Shown: one piece after another, positions 9,103 through 16,695 of the stretch | Position numbering within the stretch: the first letter of the stretch is position 1 | Layout of the letters: each line of letters opens with the position of its first letter | Assembly: GCF_050281185.1 (NCBI RefSeq) | Contig: NZ_JBNNWS010000002.1 | Coordinates: forward strand, 62,001-126,000 | Source: Heyndrickxia sp050281185 | GTDB lineage: Bacteria; Bacillota; Bacilli; Bacillales; Bacillaceae_C | Direction of reading: 5' to 3' | Length of the DNA: 64,000 bases | Notes under the pieces: generated by a model | Told to the model about the DNA's origin: nothing | Database searches by the model: none | Seen by the model: the letters and a program-made list of their open reading frames with translations, nothing else | Position numbers and translations under genes: made by a program

Positions 9103-9280
9103 TAAGATTTTTTTGAAGAATAAGATATTATTAATTTAAGTGATGTTCCCTGTTTGACGCCTGCAGGGATGACAGACAACACAAGCGGGAATAGAAAGGG
9201 AAAAATATTTCGAATCAACATTATCAATTGTTTTTTTGTTCTATCAAATTATCGATATCCAACTTTAGAAATTATTGCTT

Positions 9281-9286
9281 TATAAT
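9281..9286 (+). promoter_or_regulatory. candidate -10 element for the divergent MFS gene
   Basis: TATAAT stands 45 bases before the TTG start of the MFS gene. No good -35 is found 17 bases upstream, so the promoter is weak or activated. No clear Fur box is visible on this side of the 289-base divergent region. Confidence 0.4.
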
Positions 9287-9330
9287 CTATATGGATGACA
9301 ATCTATAAAATTTATGGAGGCACGACTTAG

Positions 9331-10515
9331 TTGAAACAAAATCCGTTATCTATTAAAATGCTACAAATCTATGGTTTGGCTATGGCTTACTTTACGGCAA
9401 ATGCTGTTTTGTCAGTGGTTTTCCCACTTCAAGCTGCTACACATGGCATACGCGAAGCTGAAATTGGATTGATGATGGGGATTTACATGTTTGTTTGTAT
9501 GTTTCTACGTCCATGGGCTGGCCAAATGATTACCAAATATAGTGTTTTTACAATTATGAAATGGTTACTAATTGCACACGCAATAACCCTATTATTATAT
9601 AGTTGGCTAGGTATCAATAGTATATATATCGTACGAATTTTGCAGGGGATTGTCACAGCTTTTTTTTCGATGGCCATGCAAATGGGGATAACAGAAGTTT
9701 TATATGATAAAGACCGAGGTCAAGGATTAGCCATGTACTCGTTATCTACAGTTATTCCTAGCATATACGGACCAGTACTTGCTTTGTTTTTGTGGCATCA
9801 ACAATCTGCCTCATGGTTACCAATTTTCGTCGTCATATTGGCATTGATTCCATTATTGTTATTTATTCGTTCACCACTCTCAAAAACACGCCAAGAACAT
9901 ACTACATTTACTTTAGAGGAATGCTTTCAAGGAATAAAATTAGCCCGTCAACATAAAGGGTTAGTTTTTTCTTCAATCGTTATGCTATGTGGTGCATGTA
10001 TTTTTGGAGCTATATCTACATTTTTGCCACTTTACTTACTTACGTCGACTTCACTAAGCCCTGCTTTTTACTTATTTTCACAGGCAATCGTCGTCGTCAG
10101 CAGTCGTTTTATATTTCGTAAATACATTCCATCAGATGGGAAATGGCATAGTTATTTTATCGCTATTATTTTAGGTTGTTCAATAATCGGAACTACTATG
10201 CTAGCGATGCTACCAATACTTGGAGCGTTTGTTTATATAAGTGCTATTTTTAATGGGATTGCTACTGCTATGCTCTATCCAACTCTAACAACTTATATTT
10301 CATTTGTCATACCTGATTCGCATCGCCATATATTACTTGGGATCTTTTTAGCTTCTTATGATTTAGGATTTTCTTTAGGAGGCTTCATTATGGGCTTTAT
10401 TATTCAATGGGGTTCGTACGCAATAATGTTTAGTTGTTGTTCTTTATTAGCAGTCATCATTTTAATATATAACTATTTCGTTCAAATACCAAAAGATGCA
10501 CTTATTCATGAATAA
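9331..10515 (+). CDS. CntE-like MFS exporter (cluster 2)
   Basis: A 394-residue, 12-helix major facilitator protein. It carries several motifs I associate with the staphylopine exporter CntE: FLRPWAGQ near residue 60, FFSMAMQMGI, RKYIPSDGKWH near 265 and YPTLTTYISFVIP, then LGIFLASYDLGFSLGG. Of the two MFS proteins here it is the more CntE-like. It starts with TTG, ten bases after GGAGG. An in-frame ATG nine codons later has no ribosome site. The gene is divergent from import operon 1 and convergent with import operon 2, with a shared terminator between. Export of an opine-type metallophore is inferred; no synthesis genes are nearby. Confidence 0.78.
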   Translation: MKQNPLSIKMLQIYGLAMAYFTANAVLSVVFPLQAATHGIREAEIGLMMGIYMFVCMFLRPWAGQMITKYSVFTIMKWLLIAHAITLLLYSWLGINSIYIVRILQGIVTAFFSMAMQMGITEVLYDKDRGQGLAMYSLSTVIPSIYGPVLALFLWHQQSASWLPIFVVILALIPLLLFIRSPLSKTRQEHTTFTLEECFQGIKLARQHKGLVFSSIVMLCGACIFGAISTFLPLYLLTSTSLSPAFYLFSQAIVVVSSRFIFRKYIPSDGKWHSYFIAIILGCSIIGTTMLAMLPILGAFVYISAIFNGIATAMLYPTLTTYISFVIPDSHRHILLGIFLASYDLGFSLGGFIMGFIIQWGSYAIMFSCCSLLAVIILIYNYFVQIPKDALIHE

Positions 10516-10539
10516 TAATTTTAAACACACAAAAACATT

Positions 10540-10580
10540 AAAAGGCAGAAATGTTGATCTAAACAACATTTCTGCCTTTT
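10540..10580. terminator. bidirectional terminator between MFS and import operon 2
   Basis: A perfect 17-base-pair stem (AAAAGGCAGAAATGTTG and its complement) around a seven-base loop, with A and T flanks on both sides. It serves both convergent transcripts. Confidence 0.9.
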
Positions 10581-10615
10581 AATTATTGGATAGCCTCATT
10601 TATTTGGTATAAAGA

Positions 10616-11428
10616 TTACTGTATGTTACTTCTAATTGTTCGTTGCTTTGGGTGTTCTGCTAAAACAGCTTGCTGCAATTTTCGAGCTATTATATCATTC
10701 GAATTTAGAAAATGCATGGGGTCTTGGAACTGTTGCACAATTTTCCCTTTATCTAAAATAGCAATTTGGTCTGAAAGTATACACGCTGCTTTAATATCAT
10801 GTGTAATAAAAAAGTAAGTTAAATGAAGTTCTTCTTTTAAAACTTTTAGCAATTCTAATATTTTAACTTGATTGACCATATCTAAGCTACTAATCGGTTC
10901 ATCTAAAACAAGTAGCTTAGGTTTTAGAGAAAGCGCACGCGCTATATTAATTCTTTGTAACTGTCCACCACTAAATTCGGCTGGATATTTAGATAAATCT
11001 TTTTCCGTCATTCCTACTTGTTCTAATAATTGTATAATGAAACGTCTCTGTTCAATAGGTGAGTATTTCTCATAATTTTCAAGTGGCTCTGCAATAATCT
11101 GCTCTGCTGTCATTCGAGAATTCACAGAAGAATAAGAGTCTTGGAAAACAACTTGCAAATCACGGCGTAAACGATGAGATGTCTTTTTCTTTATCGCATA
11201 TAAATCATGTCCCATAAACAATACTTGACCTACCATTGGCTTCTCGATACCTAAAATCACTTTTCCAACAGTACTTTTGCCAGCTCCACTTGATCCAAGT
11301 AGGGTAAAACATTGGCCTTCTTCAATTGAAAAAGAAAGATTTTGTAAAACAAGTGTGTCTTTATTTTTTTTGAAAAGCTTTTTCGTATTGTATGCATGTG
11401 AAACATTATTTACTTCTAAAATACGCAC
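10616..11428 (-). CDS. NikE/CntF-like ABC ATPase (cluster 2)
   Basis: The last ATPase of the second importer, 270 residues. Walker A is GSSGAGKS, the signature FSGGQLQR and Walker B LLVLDEPISSLD, then FFITHD. It starts with GTG whose G is the last base of the upstream TAG stop (TAGTG), behind GGAGGAGG. This tight overlap implies coupled translation and equal amounts of the two ATPases. The C-terminus lacks the cysteine cluster of its cluster 1 counterpart and also the full HPYT motif. Confidence 0.86.
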   Translation of the reverse strand: MRILEVNNVSHAYNTKKLFKKNKDTLVLQNLSFSIEEGQCFTLLGSSGAGKSTVGKVILGIEKPMVGQVLFMGHDLYAIKKKTSHRLRRDLQVVFQDSYSSVNSRMTAEQIIAEPLENYEKYSPIEQRRFIIQLLEQVGMTEKDLSKYPAEFSGGQLQRINIARALSLKPKLLVLDEPISSLDMVNQVKILELLKVLKEELHLTYFFITHDIKAACILSDQIAILDKGKIVQQFQDPMHFLNSNDIIARKLQQAVLAEHPKQRTIRSNIQ

Positions 11429-12228
11429 TATTCCGCCTCCTCCTTAACATGTTGGAATGTGAGACGCGAATTTAATAAATGCTTTGTATATTCATGTTTC
11501 GGTGTATCAAATAACTCCAAAACTGTAGCCGTTTCAACAATATGCCCTTTTTCCATCACAATTACACGATCCGCCATTTCTGCTATAACTGATAAATCAT
11601 GAGAAATCAGCAAAATCGCTGTATCACACGTTGCTCGAATATGCTCAAGATGTTTTAGCACTTGTAGCTGATTGTATACATCAAGTGCTGTTGTCGGTTC
11701 GTCAGCAATAATCACCTTTGGTTGTAAACAAGAGGCAAAAGCAATCATTACTCGTTGCAACATCCCGCCACTTAATTGAAATGGATAGAGTGACAATAAA
11801 TGGTTGGGATTTTGCAAATGAACGTCTGCAAGGGCATTTGTTGCTCGCTCTATCGCTTCTTTTTTACTGCATTGCAAATGTGTACGAATTAATTCGATAA
11901 ATTGATTACCAATTGTATATACAGGGGAAAAAGCATTCATCGGATTTTGCATAATAAATGCCATATCTCGACCTCTAATTTGCCTCATTTGCTTGTCTGA
12001 AGCTTGAGTTAATTCCACATCACCTAATCGAATGCTTCCACTTAATAGCATCTCCTTTTGTAATAATTGAAAAATAGCCATACTAGTTAAGGTTTTTCCA
12101 CTTCCACTTTCTCCAACTAACCCTAAAATTTCCCCTTTATGTAGGGTAAAATTACATGGATGAATTAATGTTTTACTTTTCAATTGAATACTTAATTGTT
12201 GAACTTCAAGAATAGGTGATGTTGTCAT
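11428..12228 (-). CDS. NikD/CntD-like ABC ATPase (cluster 2)
   Basis: A 266-residue ATPase. Walker A is GESGSGKT (about 37-44), the signature LSGGMLQR, Walker B VIIADEPTTALD and the H-loop LISHDL. A C-terminal KHEYTKHLL replaces the usual HPYT motif. It begins four bases after the permease stop. The GGMLQR signature marks it as the paralogue of 4882-5637. In the complex it pairs with the ATPase encoded by the next gene. Confidence 0.88.
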   Translation of the reverse strand: MTTSPILEVQQLSIQLKSKTLIHPCNFTLHKGEILGLVGESGSGKTLTSMAIFQLLQKEMLLSGSIRLGDVELTQASDKQMRQIRGRDMAFIMQNPMNAFSPVYTIGNQFIELIRTHLQCSKKEAIERATNALADVHLQNPNHLLSLYPFQLSGGMLQRVMIAFASCLQPKVIIADEPTTALDVYNQLQVLKHLEHIRATCDTAILLISHDLSVIAEMADRVIVMEKGHIVETATVLELFDTPKHEYTKHLLNSRLTFQHVKEEAE

Positions 12229-12231
12229 TAG

Positions 12232-13071
12232 TTATTCTTTCCCCCCTCTATATTGCTTTTTCACACCAAAAAATTTTGATAATGATTCACCTAATAGATT
12301 AAAGATAATGACTACAAACATAATGCATAAACCAGGGTATAACATTAACTCCACATTAGAACGTACAAAAGACTTTCCTTCTAAAATCATTGCTCCCCAC
12401 TCAGGCTTAGGCGCTTGTACACCAAGTCCTAGGAAAGACATTGAAGACATGTTCATAATCGACCATCCCATCTCTAATGTACTCATGACGAGTAGCGGTG
12501 GGATAATATTTGGAACGATATGTTTCTTGATAATTTTAAAAGAAGATGAACCATTGATATGTGCAGCCGTTACAAAATTTTCTGTTTTTAATGAAACAAC
12601 CATTCCTCTAAAAATCCGTGCATAATATACCCATTGTACAATGATAAGGGCAATAACGACTTGCTTTAATCCAGGACCAAACATTCCTACAAATCCAATT
12701 ACAAGAAGTAGATTTGGAAATGCCATCATCGTATCACAAACGCGCATCAAAATATAATCTAGCCATCCACCAAAATAGCCCGCAAGCGTTCCAATCACTA
12801 ATCCAATAAATAACGAGCATAAAAAAATTAATGCTGCACTGCCAAGAGAAACACGCATTCCTATCAAAAGTCTTGATAGAATACAGCGCCCCAAATGATC
12901 CGTTCCTAACGGGTAAGTTGCAGACGGTCCTTGTAATTTAGCTGATAGGTTGACTAATGTTGGATTATTAGGAGCAAGCCACGGTGCAAAAATAGCAATG
13001 ATAAACAATAATGCAATAATCGTTGTGCAAATAACAAGTACTTTATTTTTGATAACAAATGAAACAACCAT
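12232..13071 (-). CDS. NikC/CntC-like ABC permease (cluster 2)
   Basis: A 279-residue permease of the DppC/NikC type. The first helix covers about residues 8-30, followed by LGTDHLGRCILSRLLIGMR, five helices and the coupling segment TAAHINGSSSFKIIKKHIVP. The late motif SMSFLGLGVQAPKPEWG is characteristic of the family. It begins almost directly after the stop of the upstream permease gene, as expected for an operon. Confidence 0.88.
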   Translation of the reverse strand: MVVSFVIKNKVLVICTTIIALLFIIAIFAPWLAPNNPTLVNLSAKLQGPSATYPLGTDHLGRCILSRLLIGMRVSLGSAALIFLCSLFIGLVIGTLAGYFGGWLDYILMRVCDTMMAFPNLLLVIGFVGMFGPGLKQVVIALIIVQWVYYARIFRGMVVSLKTENFVTAAHINGSSSFKIIKKHIVPNIIPPLLVMSTLEMGWSIMNMSSMSFLGLGVQAPKPEWGAMILEGKSFVRSNVELMLYPGLCIMFVVIIFNLLGESLSKFFGVKKQYRGGKE

Positions 13072-13073
13072 TG

Positions 13074-14015
13074 TTATAAAAGCTCTCCTTTTTTTACGAT
13101 ACGTGGGTCAACAAACATTTGAATGATATCGACAACTAAATTACAAAGTAAATATATAACAGCCGATAATAATACGTAACATTGAATAACTGGCATATCA
13201 CGATTAAAAATAGCATCAATAAAATAACGTCCAAATCCTGGCAATGAGAAGACGACTTCAACAATAATAGTCCCTGTGAGCAGCATACCTAAATTCATCC
13301 CAAGTCCCGTAATGACAGGACCAATTGCCATCCGTAAAACATATTTCAGCATAATAATTAAATCGTGAATTCCTCGCATTTTTGCATATAAAATAGGGGG
13401 CTGTTCGATGTTTTCTAACACATTAGAACGTAGCATACGTGAATATTGAACTGTAAATGGTAAGGCTAGTGTAATAGATGGAAGAACTAGATGTAACCAA
13501 GTTCCTGTTCCTTGAACTGGAAATAAATCTAATTTCACAGAGAAGAAAAGCATAAGTAAATAACCAAACCAAAAAGAGGGTATAGAAGCACCGATAAAAG
13601 AAAACAATCGACTAATATGATCAATCAAGCCATTTTTTCTTATACCTGATATAAAACCTATAGGAATACTTACGATAATAGTTAGTAATATGCTACATAT
13701 AGCTAATTGAATGGTAGTAGGTAGACGCACTTTTACTTCGTCTAAGACTGGTTTATTGGTCATATAAGATTGGCCAAAGTTAAGCTGTACAATGTTGCTC
13801 ACTGCATTTACATATTGAATGAGGAGAGGCTTGTTTAAGCCAAACTCCTCACGCTTTTGTTGAAGTGCTTCTTCTGTAGGATGTGTATTAGAAGCTGCAA
13901 AGTACGCTTCTGCTGGATCTACTGGAGATAATTTAATCATTCCAAAAGTCAATAAAGTGGCCAGTAGAAAAATTGGAACAATTGCTACAATGCGTTTTGC
14001 AATATAAACACCCAT
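13074..14015 (-). CDS. NikB/CntB-like ABC permease (cluster 2)
   Basis: A 313-residue permease with the family landmarks LSPVDPAEAYF (about residues 29-39), FGLNKPLLIQYVNAV and the C-terminal VEVVFSLPGFGRYFIDAIF. Six membrane helices are apparent. TAGGAGGAG precedes the ATG. It lies 12 bases behind the binding-protein gene. Counterpart of 6477-7424. Confidence 0.88.
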   Translation of the reverse strand: MGVYIAKRIVAIVPIFLLATLLTFGMIKLSPVDPAEAYFAASNTHPTEEALQQKREEFGLNKPLLIQYVNAVSNIVQLNFGQSYMTNKPVLDEVKVRLPTTIQLAICSILLTIIVSIPIGFISGIRKNGLIDHISRLFSFIGASIPSFWFGYLLMLFFSVKLDLFPVQGTGTWLHLVLPSITLALPFTVQYSRMLRSNVLENIEQPPILYAKMRGIHDLIIMLKYVLRMAIGPVITGLGMNLGMLLTGTIIVEVVFSLPGFGRYFIDAIFNRDMPVIQCYVLLSAVIYLLCNLVVDIIQMFVDPRIVKKGELL

Positions 14016-14027
14016 AATAAACTCCTC

Positions 14028-15647
14028 CTACTGTAACTCAATATTGTTAAATGAGTGTTCATCACGATTTGGAGCAAACTGAAGACCTTTTACATTCTTT
14101 TGATATACAGCAATCTTATTAATATACGAAATTGGAACAATTGAATATTGATTTTGTAAAGTTGTAAAAATCTCTGTATATAATTGTTGACGTTTTTTCT
14201 CATCTGTTGAAGATAAAACCTCATTAATTTGATTGATAAGCTCTTGTTTTTTATCATACGATTTAATTGCAGCAGAGTATCCGTAGCCATCATTTGCAAC
14301 AATGTTTACAAATGTATGTGGATCATACGGAGTACCATAGCTACTGAAGAAGTTGATATCAAAATCGTTCGCTTTAAAGCGTTTAACTTGTGTACCCAAT
14401 TCTTCTGACACAAGGTTCAATTTAACTCCTACAGTTGCCCACTCAGATTGCAATGTCTCTGCCATCGTTTTTTGAATAGTTTCAGCAGAATTATACATTA
14501 ACTCAATTTCAAGAGGTTTACCATCTTTTTCACGAGTTGTTGCACCATCTTTCAAAGTCCATCCTGCTTCATCTAATAATTTTGCTGCTTTCTCTTGATT
14601 ATAAGTAATATGTTCAGGTTTTATATTTGCTGTGTAAGGAAGGTTTGTTGATAACAGATTGTCCGCTTTTTCTTCCATACCAGCTGTTATTGTCTTAACC
14701 ATTGTGTTCTTATCAAATGCCATATTCAGCGCCTCTCGGACACGAATATCTGATAAAGTATCACGTGTTGTATTCATAACTAGTTGACGAGTTGCATACG
14801 GCTTAGAAATTTGAGTTTTAAACTGGTCTGATTTTTCTAATTCTTTGAAAGTATCGGTGTTAATTGCACCTTCACCAATAATTAAATCAATATCACCTTT
14901 TTCAAGAGCTAAGACGCTCGTTTCTGAATCAGGAATAATTTTAACTTTTATTTCTTTTACTTTTGGTAGTTCGCCCCAATAGTTGTCGTTACGTTTGAAA
15001 ATTGCATATTCATCTGTTTTATATTTATCTAAAATCCATGGACCTGTACCAACAGCTTTTTTTACACCTTTGGATGTGTCATCACCTTTTGGAAAACCAG
15101 CTGCTCCTAAAATACGTACTGGACGTGCCACAGCTAACTCTTGTAACGTAGCATAGTAAGGCTCTTTTAATATCATTTTTAATGTATGATCATCTACTAC
15201 AGATACTTTGTCAATTTTTGTTAATACAGTAAGCCATGTGTGGGTACCATTTTCTTTTGTTTGTCTTAAAATTTCATCAAAATTACGCTTAATAATAGAT
15301 GCATCTAGTGTTGAACCATCAGAAAATTGCACATTGTTTCGAATATGGAAGGTATAGGTCTTTCCATCCTTCGAAACATCCCAACTTTCTGCCAGTTTAG
15401 GTACTAATTCTCCATTTTCGCCATAACCAATTAATGGCTCGTAAATCATCGTTTGTGCAAACATTTGCGATGGATTATATACGTGTGGGTTCATTTCTGC
15501 TACATCACGTGGCCATGAAACGGTTAATACATCTTTTTCTTTCTTTTGTTCTGCTTTATTAGCATCACTACTTGAACACCCTGCAAGAATAATGAATAGA
15601 GCTGCAAACATTAGACAAAAAAATAAGCCGTTCTTTTGTTGCTTCAT
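14028..15647 (-). CDS. NikA/CntA-like metal-complex binding lipoprotein (cluster 2)
   Basis: A family 5 solute-binding protein, 539 residues. The signal peptide ends in the lipobox ILAGC (Cys24). Landmarks are EMNPHVYNPSQMF, MIYEPLIGYGENG, KLAESWDVSKDGKT and KAVGTGPWILDKYKTD. The MNPHVY and MIYEPL stretches match my recollection of S. aureus CntA closely. It shares the same domain order with its cluster 1 paralogue, but the residues facing the pocket cannot be compared by eye. AAGGAG precedes the ATG by about 11 bases. An unusually long leader of about 180 bases separates it from the inferred promoter. Confidence 0.85.
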   Translation of the reverse strand: MKQQKNGLFFCLMFAALFIILAGCSSSDANKAEQKKEKDVLTVSWPRDVAEMNPHVYNPSQMFAQTMIYEPLIGYGENGELVPKLAESWDVSKDGKTYTFHIRNNVQFSDGSTLDASIIKRNFDEILRQTKENGTHTWLTVLTKIDKVSVVDDHTLKMILKEPYYATLQELAVARPVRILGAAGFPKGDDTSKGVKKAVGTGPWILDKYKTDEYAIFKRNDNYWGELPKVKEIKVKIIPDSETSVLALEKGDIDLIIGEGAINTDTFKELEKSDQFKTQISKPYATRQLVMNTTRDTLSDIRVREALNMAFDKNTMVKTITAGMEEKADNLLSTNLPYTANIKPEHITYNQEKAAKLLDEAGWTLKDGATTREKDGKPLEIELMYNSAETIQKTMAETLQSEWATVGVKLNLVSEELGTQVKRFKANDFDINFFSSYGTPYDPHTFVNIVANDGYGYSAAIKSYDKKQELINQINEVLSSTDEKKRQQLYTEIFTTLQNQYSIVPISYINKIAVYQKNVKGLQFAPNRDEHSFNNIELQ

Positions 15648-16061
15648 ATTTAAAAAGTCTCCTTTTTATTTGTATATAAATCTAGAAATGCTATGAGGAT
15701 ATAATGATACATTACATTGATATATTTCTTTTATATCAATTGCAAATTTACATATAAAAAATAAATGCAATAATATGTAAGAAAAAATGCAATAAAAAAC
15801 ACAAAAACTTTAACTCCTCCGTAATATATAATGAATAATGTAGTCATGCATGTCAAGAATTAACTAAGAATAATTCTCAATTAAAGGTCAATCACATATA
15901 TATTCCAAGTATTGGTATATAAAGCTCTTTCTATCTAGGTATATGTTACCTTTTTCACTGTAAGCTCTAAAGAATCAATGTCATTGATTCATAGATGTAA
16001 TAGCTCTAATACCCTAAAACCAGTTTAATATAATAGTAGAAACTTCAACAATAAGTTCTTA
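15648..16061. other. leader and intergenic region upstream of import operon 2
   Basis: Apart from the promoter region, it holds a GGAGGAG (15820-15814, minus strand) that is far from the binding protein gene. A TTG nine bases behind it opens an 18-codon hydrophobic, phenylalanine-rich frame. This could be a leader peptide or coincidence. The rest is AT-rich and shows no gene. Confidence 0.35.
15828..15879 (-). promoter_or_regulatory. candidate promoter with Fur-like dyad (cluster 2)
   Basis: On the minus strand TTGACA (15856-15851) is followed by 17 bases and CATTAT (15833-15828). Just upstream, TGAGAATTATTCTTA (15879-15865) matches the TGATAAT-N-ATTATCA Fur-family repeat at 11 of 14 positions. 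The dyad is therefore weaker than that of cluster 1 and lies at the upstream edge of the -35, so it could equally serve Zur, PerR or another family member. Confidence 0.5.
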
Positions 16062-16098
16062 AAAAAATAAAAGAACACTGTATTAGTTTTCAGTGTTC
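16062..16098 (-). terminator. terminator of the tRNA-Ser transcript
   Basis: GAACACTG and CAGTGTTC pair around a ten-base loop and are followed on the minus strand by TTTTATTTTTTT, 60 bases downstream of the tRNA. Confidence 0.75.
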
Positions 16099-16161
16099 AT
16101 CACATGGGTTTATAATTTTCAATTCACATTATTGTGGTATTAATAGCAACGTTTTGTCTTA

Positions 16162-16249
16162 CGGAGAAGGTGGGATTTGAACCCACGCAGCAGTCGTCCG
16201 CCCTAACGCATTTCGAGTGCGCCCCCTTCAGCCTCTTGGGTACTCCTCC
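16162..16249 (-). tRNA. tRNA-Ser (anticodon CGA)
   Basis: An 88-base class II tRNA on the minus strand. The acceptor stem pairs GGAGGAG with CTTCTCC (one G-U), with discriminator G. The anticodon arm GCGCA-CTCGAAA-TGCGT gives anticodon CGA, reading UCG. A long variable arm and the T-loop GTGGGTTCAAATCCCAC are present. The 3' CCA is not encoded. Confidence 0.96.
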
Positions 16250-16394
16250 AAGTTCTTTCCTATATTATATCGCACTATTTTATTTTTCCACAATCATTCA
16301 GGCCTGATATGAGAGATGGACTCCTATCCACCATAGAATAGTACTCCTAAATTTCGGTTACATTATCGATAAATAGTAAAAGGAGGAAAAATAA

Positions 16395-16568
16395 TTGGAT
16401 AATATTGATTTTCTAACTTTTAAAGAAGACTGGACATATATTAAACGAATGCTGATTAGCGTGGCTGCCCACCTAGAAGACAAACATGACTATGTTCGAG
16501 AACGTGCCGTAGATGATCTCATCGAAATTATTCAAGAAATGGATAAACGAGAGCCAAGGAAAGGTTAA
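16395..16568 (+). CDS. small acidic hypothetical protein, 57 aa
   Basis: A frame starting with TTG, eight bases after a strong AAAAGGAGG, encodes a charged 57-residue protein with the stretches FKEDWTYIKRMLISVAAHLE and VRERAVDDLIEIIQEMDKRE. It is predicted to be entirely helical, cytosolic and without a membrane segment. The ribosome site and helical pattern support a real gene. I do not recognise the family. It stands alone between the tRNA and the PTS gene, in the same direction as the latter, with 127 bases between. Confidence 0.65.
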   Translation: MDNIDFLTFKEDWTYIKRMLISVAAHLEDKHDYVRERAVDDLIEIIQEMDKREPRKG

Positions 16569-16695
16569 TGTTAATATTTTGTTTGCAAACTTTCCTTTCG
16601 TTGAATAAAGACATCCTCAGAATATCCATACATAATTAATACATTTGATACTATTTTTCTCAAATTTACTACGAGAAATTTAAAGGAGGGGCATT

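Noticed and set aside
2955..15647. Dipeptide/oligopeptide transporters as the primary call for both clusters
   Set aside because: The linked MFS genes, NikA-like binding proteins, the LSGGMLQR ATPases and the Fur box favour metal-complex transport; the true opp operon is separate.
16575..16590. Catabolite repression (cre) site before nagE
   Set aside because: The GTTTGCAAAC palindrome does not match the cre consensus well enough.
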